From Bin90 sp965214635 (GTDB taxonomy: Bacteria; Chloroflexota; Dehalococcoidia; Lucifugimonadales; JADFKI01): DNA of 64,000 nucleotides. Below, piece after piece: positions 43,633 through 54,100 of the stretch. The notes under the pieces are model-generated. The model made no database searches and had not been told where the DNA came from. It worked only from the letters and a program-made list of their open reading frames with translations. The position numbers and the translations under genes were made by a program. The stretch spans positions 310,001-374,000 of the forward strand of contig OZ243964.1 in NCBI GenBank assembly GCA_965214635.1, in the 5' to 3' direction. Numbering within the stretch: position 1 is the first letter of the stretch; each line of letters starts with the position of its first letter.

Positions 43633-45533
43633 TAGATGCTCCGCACGTTCCTGATACCTCGTTGACTCAGTATTTCCGTGCAGTTGATCTTGGCAATATC
43701 ATTGACAAAGGCGCTGTCACGAAAGACCACGGTAGTGTTATCGGTATTTCCTAGAATAGCGTGCCAGTTAGCAATGCCTTCGGCTAATGCATCGACATCT
43801 TTCCCATTGATGGATTTAGCAAGGCAAGCGAATAGCGCTCCGTTGTCTACGGCATTCACCACCTTGCCGGCGAAACACTGGGTTTCAACCGGAACACACA
43901 GATCAAGCCCCATCTTGAGCAACACTTCATACAGGATATCCTGCTCACTGCGGCCTGGCTTGATGTTGTCAACATGTTCGCGCAGAGATTGGTGCAGGTC
44001 ATTAGGGTCGGGTTCCCATGTCTTGACGTTGGAACTATCTAGCTTGAAAACACGGAAGCCAACGTCAATAGTAGATTCGCCTGCTTCTGCCTGAATTGTA
44101 TCGCCAGCCCGTCGTAGCCGTTCCTTTGTTACATCAGCAATTGACGCAAACTCGCTAGACCTATTGATTTCCTCTGCTATTTGAACAAGGATGTATCGAC
44201 GGTCCCCGTTGTCCTTCTTGTTCATTTCCAGTAATGCATGACCAGTGGTTCCACTTCCTGCGAAAAAATCAAGGACAATAGCATCTGGATCATCCTGGGT
44301 TACGGCGGAAACACAATCATGCACAGCCCACAGGCTCTTCGGAAACGAAAATGGAGCATTCGGTACAAGCTTTTTGAGGAGGCGAGTTCCATTTTCGTTG
44401 GCGTCGTACTTCTTGTCTGTCCAGACAGTCCGGTAAAGCCCTGAATCTTTACCTATTTCGATCTCGTATCGCTCGCCACGTTTCTTTACGCGCAGTAGGT
44501 GCTGAACCGAGTCAACGGATTGTCTAGCGTAGCGCCATTTTCGCTCTACGCCGGAAGTATCAATCGGGTAGACATATACAGTGCCATCATGAACCTCTGC
44601 TTGTTTCGGATGATGGCTATCTTTGCAAACGTCACCGAAACCGACAACGTGATTATCTTGGACGAGAACTGGATAAAAACAATTCCTTGCGTCGTGACGT
44701 TCCGACTCAGTTCCCCAGTTGCGGAACTGAGACCACTTTATATCGGATTTGTCTATTTTCCTGTCCATAATAACTTTCCTATTTCTTGGGAAAACAAAGA
44801 AAGCGTATTCGTGCGTGTATGAAAAATTCATTCCTTGAACGCCACGAGGATTGTGGACGATTGTGACGCAGACATGATCGTAATTTCCCTCTTCAAAAAC
44901 GTCCTTCAGGATTTCACCCAAGCTAGTCAGTTCGTTCTCATCAATCGTGCAGATCAGAACTCCATCTTTACGTAACAAGTTCCGAGCCAACTTCAAGCGA
45001 GGATACATCATAGAAAGCCATGTTGAATGGTAGCGGCCGCCAGATGCAGGATTGCTTACGAAATGTCCGGTCTCATGGTTAACATTGCCTGTCGCCGCAA
45101 GATATTCATGCTTGCTTTGATAGAAATTATTTTTGTAAATCAAATCCTTGCCTGTGTTATAGGGCGGGTCTATGTAGATTAGCTTCACCTTACCAGCATA
45201 GCTCTTTTGCAGAAGTTTCAGGACTTCTAAATTGTCGCCCTCAATCATCAGGTTCTGCGTGGTGTCCCAATCCACGCTTTCCTCCGTGCATGGGCGAAGG
45301 GTCCCTGTACTTGGTGTTAACGCCAAGAAGCGTGCGCGACGTTTTCCGTGCCAGTTCAGCCCATACTTTTCCTCGCCGTCATCAACGGCGTCGCCTAGAA
45401 GCTGTCGCAGTACACCGAAATCTATCTTGCCTTCGTTGAATATCTCTGGGAATAGATCTTTCAATTGGATAATATTATGAGCTACCAGATCTACAGAATG
45501 GGTTTCGGGGTCATCAGCAACGAATCGCTTCAT
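43632..45533 (-). CDS. mod: Type III DNA methyltransferase, Mod subunit
   Basis: A beta-class N6-adenine methyltransferase of 633 residues, the specificity and modification subunit. The catalytic motif IV is IDPPYNTG (about 122-129) and the SAM motif I VLDFFAGSGTTGHALLE is near 435, with the target-recognition region between them. The start is the ATG at 45533, with GGAGG 8 nt upstream; the TTG at 45548 lies over that site. It is the first gene of the mod-res operon. No homopolymer or simple repeat of the phase-variable mod type is seen in it. Confidence 0.93.
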   Translation of the reverse strand: MKRFVADDPETHSVDLVAHNIIQLKDLFPEIFNEGKIDFGVLRQLLGDAVDDGEEKYGLNWHGKRRARFLALTPSTGTLRPCTEESVDWDTTQNLMIEGDNLEVLKLLQKSYAGKVKLIYIDPPYNTGKDLIYKNNFYQSKHEYLAATGNVNHETGHFVSNPASGGRYHSTWLSMMYPRLKLARNLLRKDGVLICTIDENELTSLGEILKDVFEEGNYDHVCVTIVHNPRGVQGMNFSYTHEYAFFVFPRNRKVIMDRKIDKSDIKWSQFRNWGTESERHDARNCFYPVLVQDNHVVGFGDVCKDSHHPKQAEVHDGTVYVYPIDTSGVERKWRYARQSVDSVQHLLRVKKRGERYEIEIGKDSGLYRTVWTDKKYDANENGTRLLKKLVPNAPFSFPKSLWAVHDCVSAVTQDDPDAIVLDFFAGSGTTGHALLEMNKKDNGDRRYILVQIAEEINRSSEFASIADVTKERLRRAGDTIQAEAGESTIDVGFRVFKLDSSNVKTWEPDPNDLHQSLREHVDNIKPGRSEQDILYEVLLKMGLDLCVPVETQCFAGKVVNAVDNGALFACLAKSINGKDVDALAEGIANWHAILGNTDNTTVVFRDSAFVNDIAKINCTEILSQRGIRNVRSI

Positions 45534-45804
45534 CGAGTGTGCCTCCAAATGATGCGTATTAAATTTCTGCTATTTTTGTTACTGGTGTCCAAATACGAAT
45601 ACATATTCAGAATGTCTCCAAGTATTCGCTAAAGTCGTGGTCTGTTCTTGGCAGGGCATGTAGCGCTTGGAAACAGAAATGCGTGTACTTCAGTGATAAT
45701 AATGATTCGTTTTCGTCTACCAAGGTTAAGGTCGCGACACATCACATTATGACAGCGTGAACTTTAAGGTAACCTTGCTCACAAGTCAAGATCGTGCGTC
45801 ATAT
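45534..45804. other. Upstream region of mod
   Basis: About 270 bp, AT-rich compared with neighbours. No clear promoter or gene is recognised. Confidence 0.4.
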
Positions 45805-45805
45805 A

Positions 45806-45918
45806 GTAGCGTTTCCATTCAAGTGGTCGAAGACAGAAGCTCCCTGCGTTGCAGCAATACCAGCAGATTGTGATGCGTCCACGCTGTGCCCATTCGCTCC
45901 CGACGCCTTATTTCTCAC
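45806..45918 (-). mobile_element. IS256-like 3'-end remnant
   Basis: About 110 bp similar to the orfB C-terminal end plus terminal repeat of the intact copies, with scattered substitutions. Similarity ends near 45918. Confidence 0.75.
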
Positions 45919-46384
45919 TACGGAGTGCTGTTTATCGTAGAACGATGGAAGATATGGGCAAGAGGAATGGCAACTGCGGAAACAAGAAGCAATATGTCGG
46001 AGATGTACCTTCATGGACTGGTCGGTAGGCTGTGGTAGATTTACTACGAGCGGTTCAGCGCGCCGCCAACATTTGCTTGATGACGGACGACGCTTTAAGT
46101 CTATATCACGCTGAAGTATGACGAAAAGCGTAACGCACTAGCATATACCCACCGTTATGGAACTCGACTAAGATTGCCATATTCTAGTCAGCGAAAGATT
46201 ACTTTCTTGAGTTTTGCACTTCTCTCCCGTACTAAAGTGTGTTGACGAATATGAGATGTTAGAGTAGTATCAGAATATTAGTTTTACAAAGTGTTCCAGT
46301 TTCCATGCTTAACAGTGCCAACGGTCAGAGCAATGTTATGGCATATCCAATCACGGATATACAGATACTATATTAAGGTGTAAG
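45919..46384. other. Region before the cassette-bearing membrane gene
   Basis: About 466 bp with short broken frames. No gene, RNA or repeat is recognised; probably relic DNA. Confidence 0.4.
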
Positions 46385-47002
46385 ATGTTCATGAACAATG
46401 TAGAAGCAGTGATTGTCGCAGCGGGTGTCGCGTTCGTTCTGTTCGCTTATATCATCCCGGCGCTGATAGTCGTGTTCGAGAAAGATAGGCGGCGGCAGCC
46501 CGACACAGATAGGACTTCCTTCTTCAACATCAAGTCGCGCGACAGATCTATATTCACAGCGCTGTTCGTGGTGCAAACGCTGCTGCTGACATACATATGG
46601 AGCAAGCCAGTTACATCAGCAAGTATGACATTCGCGCAAAACCTTGAAGAGGTCTCCGGCAAGGCGACTCTTGCTGCTCCAGTAGCGCTGCTGTCAACAT
46701 TTATTCTCGCAGAAGGAGTGTACGGAATTATGATAATGCTTTCGTATGTATACGACCAAGTGAAGAAGGAACGCGCAGAGTTCCACAAGCATAAGGGTAG
46801 AGTAGAGGGTATAGCTGAGGGCGAAAAGCGAGGTAGAGTAGAGGGTATAGCTGAGGGCGAAAAGCGAGGTAGAGCCGAAGGTCTCGCTGAGGGTGAAAAG
46901 CGAGGTATAGAGCAAGGCAGAGCGCAACGGGACGAAGAGGTGGCGGCGCTGAAAGCACGCATCGCCGAACTCGAGCGCGGCCGCAACGGCAGCGAGGGGT
47001 AG
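46385..47002 (+). CDS. Three-helix membrane protein with Glu-Gly repeat and coiled-coil tail
   Basis: A 205-residue protein that I do not recognise. Three hydrophobic segments (about 8-31, 56-73, 94-122) are followed by a charged stretch QVKKERAEFHKHKG, three 12-residue repeats of the type RVEGIAEGEKRG (about 139-174), and a coiled-coil end (QRDEEVAALKARIAELERG). EG-rich repeats of this kind also occur at the end of Rpn-like nucleases, but the nuclease domain is absent. The part from MIMLSYVYD to the stop is duplicated twice downstream with different repeat numbers. Confidence 0.7.
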   Translation: MFMNNVEAVIVAAGVAFVLFAYIIPALIVVFEKDRRRQPDTDRTSFFNIKSRDRSIFTALFVVQTLLLTYIWSKPVTSASMTFAQNLEEVSGKATLAAPVALLSTFILAEGVYGIMIMLSYVYDQVKKERAEFHKHKGRVEGIAEGEKRGRVEGIAEGEKRGRAEGLAEGEKRGIEQGRAQRDEEVAALKARIAELERGRNGSEG

Positions 47003-47085
47003 GAGCGCTCAGACGGACATCAGCGTTTCACGCATCCGGGCGCCCGGCTTGTGCTAATCCGCATATCCGAGATGGGGTCGAACTT

Positions 47086-47298
47086 ATGATAATGCTTTCG
47101 TATGTATACGACCAAGTGAAGAAGGAACGCGCAGAGTTCCATAAGCATAAGGGTAGAGTAGAGGGTATAGCTGAGGGCGAAAAGCGAGGTATCGAGCAGG
47201 GCATAGAGCAAGGCAGGGCGCAACGGGACGAAGAGGTGGCGGCGCTGAAAGCACGCATCGCCGAACTCGAGCGCGGCCGCAACGGCAGCGAGGGGTAG
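47086..47298 (+). CDS. Duplicated 3' cassette 1 of the membrane gene (partial gene)
   Basis: Encodes MIMLSYVYDQVKKERAEF, one full 12-residue repeat, IEQGIEQG and the same coiled-coil end as the upstream gene; 70 residues. DNA identity with the end of the full gene is very high, including about 80 bp after the stop. It has no clear ribosome binding site and may be silent, a store of sequence for recombination. Confidence 0.55.
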   Translation: MIMLSYVYDQVKKERAEFHKHKGRVEGIAEGEKRGIEQGIEQGRAQRDEEVAALKARIAELERGRNGSEG

Positions 47299-47381
47299 GA
47301 CCGCTCAGACGGACATCAGCGCTGCACGCATCCGGGCGCCGGACTTGTGCTAATCCGCATATCCGAGAGGGGGGCGGAATT

Positions 47382-47618
47382 ATGATAATGCTTTCCTATG
47401 TGTACGACCAAGTGAAGAAGGAACGCGCAGAGTTCCACAAGCACAAGGGTATCGCTGAGGGCAGAGCACAAGGCAGAGCCGAAGGTCTCGCTGAGGGCGA
47501 AAAGCGAGGTGTCGAGCAGGGCATAGAGCAAGGCAGGGCGCAACGGGACGAAGAGGTGGCGGCGCTGAAAGCACGCATCGCCGAACTCGAGCGCGGCCGC
47601 AACGGCAGCGAGGGGTAG
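47382..47618 (+). CDS. Duplicated 3' cassette 2 of the membrane gene (partial gene)
   Basis: Third copy of the 3' module (78 residues), with a different repeat arrangement (IAEGRAQGRAEGLAEGEKRG, then VEQGIEQG) before the identical coiled-coil end. A G-rich stretch precedes the ATG, so weak translation is possible. Downstream similarity to the other units stops at its stop codon, which marks the end of the array. Confidence 0.55.
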   Translation: MIMLSYVYDQVKKERAEFHKHKGIAEGRAQGRAEGLAEGEKRGVEQGIEQGRAQRDEEVAALKARIAELERGRNGSEG

Positions 47619-47838
47619 ATATTCTGAATCAAACAATACGCTTGTTTAGAGCATCGGGTGGTTTCTGCCACTATGCTGGAGAAGGCGAGCATTTGCCGAG
47701 TGGATACTAGCGCAAATATGCGCAAGAGTGGAGGCGCATCACAGCCCCTGAAAACAGCGGGCGAAGTGTTGGCTGCCCGGAGCCTAGCGTTTTCATGTCT
47801 GATATAGAGACCATTAGCAGCTGGTAATAATATCGCAC

Positions 47839-47876
47839 GCCCCATTTTACGGCTAAACCGTCTGAATGGAAACGCT
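47839..47876. repeat. Solo IS256-like end of the divergent subfamily
   Basis: Its complement reads AGCGTTTCCATTCAGAC followed by GGTTTAGCCGTAAAATG. The same subterminal segment GGTTTAG-CGTAAAATG occurs at the left end of the glycosyltransferase transposon (19747), while intact copies have GGTxGAGTTGTAGAATG. Confidence 0.7.
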
Positions 47877-48005
47877 CTCGTAATATTTTTCGTATTACAC
47901 TTGCGGTATACTAGGTTGCAGTGTCGCGAGGTATGCCGCTTGCGCTGTGCGTGTGTCCGCTATCCGAGTCGCCACAGGGCGACAAATGTGGCTATATACA
48001 CACAC

Positions 48006-48054
48006 AAAACAGGCTGATGATATTTCGGTTTACGAAATATCATCAGCCTGTTTT
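48006..48054. terminator. Perfect 22-bp inverted repeat, probable bidirectional terminator
   Basis: Two perfectly complementary 22-nt arms (48006-48027 and 48033-48054) surround a 5-nt loop GTTTA. One arm starts AAAA and the other ends TTTT, so the hairpin could terminate transcription in both directions. It ends 51 bp before the giant gene's ATG and may insulate it or form part of its leader. Confidence 0.7.
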
Positions 48055-48105
48055 ATTGGAAACCCTACGAAGATCAAACCCTAATAACTGAGAGCAGAGA
48101 ACGAA

Positions 48106-51100
48106 ATGAATGGAAGATTAGCACCTATCCTGTTTGCCGTCGCGATAATTGCGGCGTTTAGTGCCATGCTTATCGGCAATGGGCACGGCACACTTAAATA
48201 CGCTTTCGCACAGATACCTACGCCAACGGCGTCAACGACAATTGTCTTCGCAAGCCAAGACAACCCCAGTGACCCGGCTGCTGATACCGATTCGTACGCC
48301 TTCACTATAGCCAAAGGCGACGCTGTTGCTAGTGCGCCGGTTGGCACTATTCCGGAAGCCATTCTTTGGAATTCGAACCCAGTTAATAGACCCCACTACA
48401 GGATAGGCACGGACTCAGGTCATGGAGTTGACCACGATAAGTTCAACATTGATAATGAAAGCGGGGAGATAACAATCGCCGCTAGTCAGACGACCTTATC
48501 TGCTAACACCTACAACATCACATTGATAGGTGAAATTTATAGCACGAGTTCTGGCGTCGTTATTACCGGAACTATTAACGACGAAATCGATGTAGAAATC
48601 ACTGTTTTCTCAAAGCCACCGACGCCCACACCCACACCGACAGACACGCCCACACCAACCGCCACACCAATACCAACAGACACGCCCACGCCAACACCAA
48701 CAGACACACCGGCACCAACAGACACACCGGCACCAACCGCCACACCAATACCAACCGCCACGCCCACGCCAACACCGACAGACACACCGGCACCAACCGC
48801 CACACCAACGCCAACGCCGACAGACACGCCCACACCAACACCGACAGACACGCCCACAGCGACGCCGACAGACACGCCCACACCAACACCGACAGACACA
48901 CCGGCACCAACCGCCACACCAACGCCAACACCGGCAGCGACAGCCACACCGGAACCGACAGCGACACCGACAGCGACACCGACACCGGACCCGTCCGCAC
49001 CGACGGTTCGATTCGCAAGCCAAGCCGACCCTAGCGTAGCGGCGGCTGATGACGAGTCGTACACATTCACTCTGCAGCATGCTGATGCTGTTGCTAATGC
49101 GTCGATTGACACTATTCCGCCAGCCATTCTTGTGAATGCGGAAACAGGTCAGAGAGCGAACTACAGGCTACTCAGGGTAGGAAACCGTATCCTTTTCGAC
49201 ATTGATGCTAGAAGCGGGGCGATAACCGTCAATAACGGTGTTGTTGGGAACTTATTGGTGCAAACCTACAGCATCACATTGAAGGCTGAGGTCTATGACT
49301 CGGGTGGATCCCTTGTCCCCAATACCGTAGCCGACGAAATCGATGTAGCAATCGAGGTTGTCGCTCCGACGGTTCATTTTGCGAGCCAAGCCGACCCCAG
49401 CGTAGCGGCGGCTGATGACGACCCAGGTACATCCGAGGATGAAACCGAGAGCTACGAGTTCGATATACTCGCGGGTGATGCTACTTCTAATGCGGCGGTT
49501 GGCACTATTCCGCCAGCCATTCTTGTGAATGCGGCATCGGGTCAGAGGGCGAACTACACGCTAGACACAACTGGTGGAGCTGACCACGGTAGTTTCGCCA
49601 TTGATGCTACAAGCGGGGCGCTAACAGTTGGTGGCAACGCCTTAAGTGTGCAAACCTACAACATCACATTGAAGGCTGAGGTTTATGACCCGGCGACTAG
49701 CAGCTTTGTTAGCCCTAGTGTTTCCGACGAAATCGACGTTGAAATCACTGTATCTGCCACCCCGACAATTGCCATTGCAGCCCAAAATAACTGCAATACG
49801 CCCGCTGCTGAGGGCGAGAAGTACACGCTCAATAGTCGGGTAGGCCAATTTCCGCAACATACTGACATTTTCTATATATGCACCATTCCCAACACGCTTG
49901 AGAGTGGGCAGTCAAGGGAATGGACCCTCACGGGGGATAGTACAGATAAGTTCGCCATTGGCGTCGATAGGACGGGTGGGACACTGTACACCACTACGAC
50001 TGTGGGTTCGGGCACTTACAATCTAACTGCAAGAGTAGCGTTGGTTGTGAATAACATTGAGGTTGCTAGCGACGAAATCGACATAGAAATTAATATTGAC
50101 TTACCGATAGTTCGATTTGCAAGCCAAGCCGATCCCAGTGTAGCGGCGGCTGATGGCGAGTCGTACACTTTCGCTATACTCGAGGGAGATGCTGTTGCTA
50201 GTGCGTCGGTTGGCACTATTCCGGAAGCCCTTCGTTGGGTTGGGAATACAGCTTATAGAGCGAACTACTCGATAGGCACGGACCAAGGTCATGGAGCTGA
50301 CCACGATAAGTTCGACATTCATGATAGAAGCGGGATGATAACAATCGCCGCTGGTCAGACAACCTTATCTGCGAACACCTACAACATCACATTGAAGGCG
50401 GATCTTTACAACTCGAGTAACGTCCCTGTTGAACACCCTAGTGTTTCCGACGAAATCGATGTAGCAATCGAGGTTATCCCACCGCCGGAAGTTCATTTTG
50501 CAGACCAAGATGATCCCAGCGTAGCGGCGGCTGATGGCGAGTCGTACAGGTTCACTGTGCCCCAAGGCGATGCTCCTTCTGGTGCGACGATTGGCACTAT
50601 TCCGCCAGCCATTCTTGTGAATGCGGAAACAGGACAGAGAGCGAACTTCAGGATAGGCACGGAGTCAGGTCATGGATCTCATCACGCTCTTTTGGCCATT
50701 GATGCTGTAAGCGGGGAGATAACAGTTGGTAGTCGGACCTTAAATAAGAGCACCTACAACATCACATTGGTGGCTGAGGTTTATGACGCGAACGATACTC
50801 TTGTTGCTGATACCGAAACCGACGAAATCGACGTAGTAATAGAGGTTGTCCTACCGACAGTTCATTTTGCAGACCTAGACAACCCTAGTGAAGTACAGGA
50901 TGGTGACTACAAATTCACTATACTCGAGGATGATGCTGTTAATGGTGCGCCGGTTGGCACTGCGCAAACCATTGTTGTGAATTTGCCATCAACACATAGT
51001 TACGGAGTGCACTTCAGAATAGGCAGGCACTCAAGTCAAGGAGCTGATCACGATAAGTTCGCCATTGGTGATACAAGCGGGGAGATAACAATCACTCAGG

Positions 51101-54100
51101 CGACCTTACCTGAGGCCACCTACAACATCACATTGGTAGCTGAAGTTTATGACTCGTTTAGCAACACTGGTACTCCCGACACCATCGATGTAGCAATCGA
51201 GGTTCTCGCATATGTAGAAGAGATAAAGGTAGCGAGCCAAGACGACCCCGATACAGCTGCTGAGGATGACGAAACCTATTCGTACCAGACCTTCACGGAA
51301 GATGAGGGCGTCATCGGCACGATAGTGACCGACCCTCCAGTGGACAAAGTTAACCGTACAATATCGAAGACGGTGTTCACCATAAGGGACAGCGCAGACG
51401 GAAGGAACTTCGCCATCAGTCGGCTGGGCGAGCTAAGAATCGCGGTAGAAGATTTGGCAGCGGGTGTCTACAACATCGTGGTAGATGTGTCCTTGCGCGA
51501 CGACGCAGACGGAGCGTACCGCTCCCCCGACAGCATAGAGGTGCAGATCACGGCGGTGGAGCCGCCGCGTGAGGCGATGTTCTTGGAGGGCGCGCCGAAG
51601 CGGGGCACGGTGGAGGCGCCGATAGAGTTCACGGCGGAAAACACCTCGCTTGATGAGAGTGTCTTCGCCATAGACCCTGACACTGGCCTTAATCGTGTGA
51701 TGGAGCCCTTGAGTGGTAAAGCCGTCGGTCGCGAGGTGCTGGACATAAGCGAGTTCGTGGACGATGCGGGCGGGCACGATGTTACCTACGAGGTACTGAA
51801 CGCGGACGACACGGCAACAGACCTGTTCGAGTTCAGCGATGCGGGCGTGCTGATGTCCACAGAGCTGCTGAGGTTCCACGACGATGACGAGATGGACATC
51901 TACGAGCTGAAGCTGAAGCTTAGAGACGACAACCTGGGCGGGATAGACCCAGACGAGTTGGAGTTCACGGTAACGGTGACCGAGCTGAGCGCGAAGTTCG
52001 CGGAAGATGCGCCAGAAGAGGGAATGGTAGAGGCAGAGCCGAGCGGGTCAGAAGAAGACGCCGAAGCGATGGAAATACTGGACTTCGGGGAGCATGTGGA
52101 CATCCCGATAGAGGTGCCCGCGCTCCGTAACGACCCTGACACCGTAGCAGATGACCCAGAAGAGTCAGTGCTTCACGAAGTGTCGTACGAAGTGTCGGAC
52201 ACAGTGAACTTCCAGATAAGCGAAGGCGGCTTGCTGCAGTCCACAGAAGCATTGAGGTTCCACAACGACCCAGACCTGGACGAGTACGAGCTGACGATAA
52301 CGATTAAAGACGAGACGGTAGGCGAAGAGGACCATCACAAGATAACGATAACGGTAGATGGAGTGCCGCCAAAGGCGCAGGTAGTGTTTGATGTGGACGA
52401 GACGCAGGGCGCAGGAGACATCCCTGGAGCGCAAATCCGCTTTGAAGACTCTAACGGAGAGATAATAACGGACGACTACTTCATGGATCCTGACCTGTCG
52501 GGCGATGCGAGTGAAGTGTTCGCAGTGTCAGACGAGGGACAGATAAGCATCCTAGAAGCGGCGATAGAGGCGAATGTACTAGACCAAGACGCAGGGGGGA
52601 ACCCGGCGAACCGCTACATCCTGACGATAAAGGACGAGGATGCGGAGGGGGAGACGCTGGGCATTGTTACCATAAACATCATAGCGGTGGACGAGCCGCC
52701 GGTGTTTGTAGAGCCAGTGCTGATAGTAACGGTTGACGAGTCCAAGACAGCAGAGTTCGGAGAGCCGTACAGTGCGACCGACCCCGAGGGCACGGACGTA
52801 ACCTTCACGCTGAAAGAGCCGGAGGCAGGAACGGAAGCCCCGCCGTTCGCCATAAGCCCAGCGGGCCAGCTGAGAGTGAGCTTGGCATCGGGTGAGGCAC
52901 TGGACGCAGACGCGCAAGAAGACAACGACTACGCGCTGACGATAGTGGCGACGGACGAGACGGGCGTGCAGACCGAGCTGGAGATTACAGTGACGGTGCT
53001 GAACGCGAACGACAAGCCAGAGTTCGTAATAAACCGAGAAGAAGATCTCACACTGGAATTGCCGGAGACGCATCTAGACGAAGATGGCAACTTCGTCGCA
53101 GGCACCCCCCCAGGCAAAAAGAATCTGCACACATTTGAGGCGACAGACGCCGATGATGGGGACACGCTAGACTACAAGCTGCGGGATGCAGAAGACACGC
53201 AACTGTTCGAGATAGGCATAGAGACGGGAGTGCTCTCGCTGAAAGACGGCAAAGTGTTGGACTATGAGGTTAGCCCCTCGTATAGCATAGAGGTTCTGGT
53301 AGAGGATGACAGCGGAGCGACAGACGAAGTGCTGCTGCTGCTGACGCTAATCAACTTGAACGACAACGCGCCGGAGATATCTGGCCCCGCGACGTTGACC
53401 GTTCCCGAGAACACGGTAGCGGGCGTAGCGCTGGCCACCTACACAGCGACGGATGCTGACGGTGATGTTAATGGAGACGGAGTCACGGTAGCGTTCAAGA
53501 TAAACGATGAAGATAACTTCACGATGGACAGACTTACAGGCGTGCTGTCCACAGAAGCCCCGCTGGACTACGAGAGCAAGAACGTGTACACGGTCATGGT
53601 GACGGCGTACGACGACGATGAGGAGAACAGCTTCGACGAGCTACCAGTAACGATAACGGTAACGAACGAGGCAGACGGAATAGAGTCGATAGATGTGTCG
53701 AAGGCGAACCCAGTGCCAGATGGTTCGAAGCCTGGTGTCGAAGAGCCAGCGCCGCTGATAACGGGTAACCCGAACACGGCGTTGGGGGACACACGCACAG
53801 ACCGCTTCGGTCGTCCGGATGACCTGCCGGCGACAGACGCCGCGAGCGCAGGTCAGACAGCGCCAGAGTTGTTCGTGGAGACCGAGCACGGAAACTGGGA
53901 CACGGTGCTGCGGATAGAGGTAACGGCAGAGCAGATAGACCCGGGCTGCGACAACGGTAACTGCGTGGTAGTGAACCTAGAGGCATCGGACTCGGACGAC
54001 ACGCTGAGCCTGAAGGCGTACCGTCTAGCGCACACGCCGAACAAGTTTGCAGCCGCAGTGATGCTGGTGTCGGGGAACCCGACAGAGGGCACATCGGCGG

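Larger units (their letters stand above)
46730..47618 (+). repeat. Three tandem 3'-end cassettes with variable internal repeats
   Basis: Units start at 46730, 47086 and 47382 (periods of 356 and 296 bp). Each consists of an identical MIMLSYVYD start, a variable number of 36-bp repeats and an identical end; units 1 and 2 are followed by a shared spacer of about 80 bp. Confidence 0.85.
45805..47879. mobile_element. Candidate second cargo unit with IS256-like ends
   Basis: The left end is the transposase-3' end of the IS (AGTAGCGTTTCCATTCAAG), and the right end is the complement of a diverged left end (GAGAGCGTTTCCATTCAGAC). The interior contains a membrane gene with tandem 3' cassettes and no transposase except a 110-bp relic. 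The flanks GTCATAT and GTAATAT are similar but not an exact duplication, so this is weaker than the 19747 unit. Confidence 0.4.
47619..48105. other. Region between cassette array and giant surface gene
   Basis: 487 bp. It contains the right IS-like end (47839-47876) and the long inverted repeat at 48006-48054; the rest shows no gene. Confidence 0.5.

Noticed and set aside
46447..46986. Antisense frame opposite the membrane gene
   Set aside because: Produced by the repeated 36-bp units; no start signal and no protein-like composition.
48616..48996. CRISPR array
   Set aside because: The periodic DNA is a coding Thr-Pro repeat without unique spacers; no cas genes are present.
48537..49127. Long antisense frame rich in Val and Gly opposite the Thr-Pro linker
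   Set aside because: It is the mirror of the TPT repeat; low-complexity repeats stay open in several frames.
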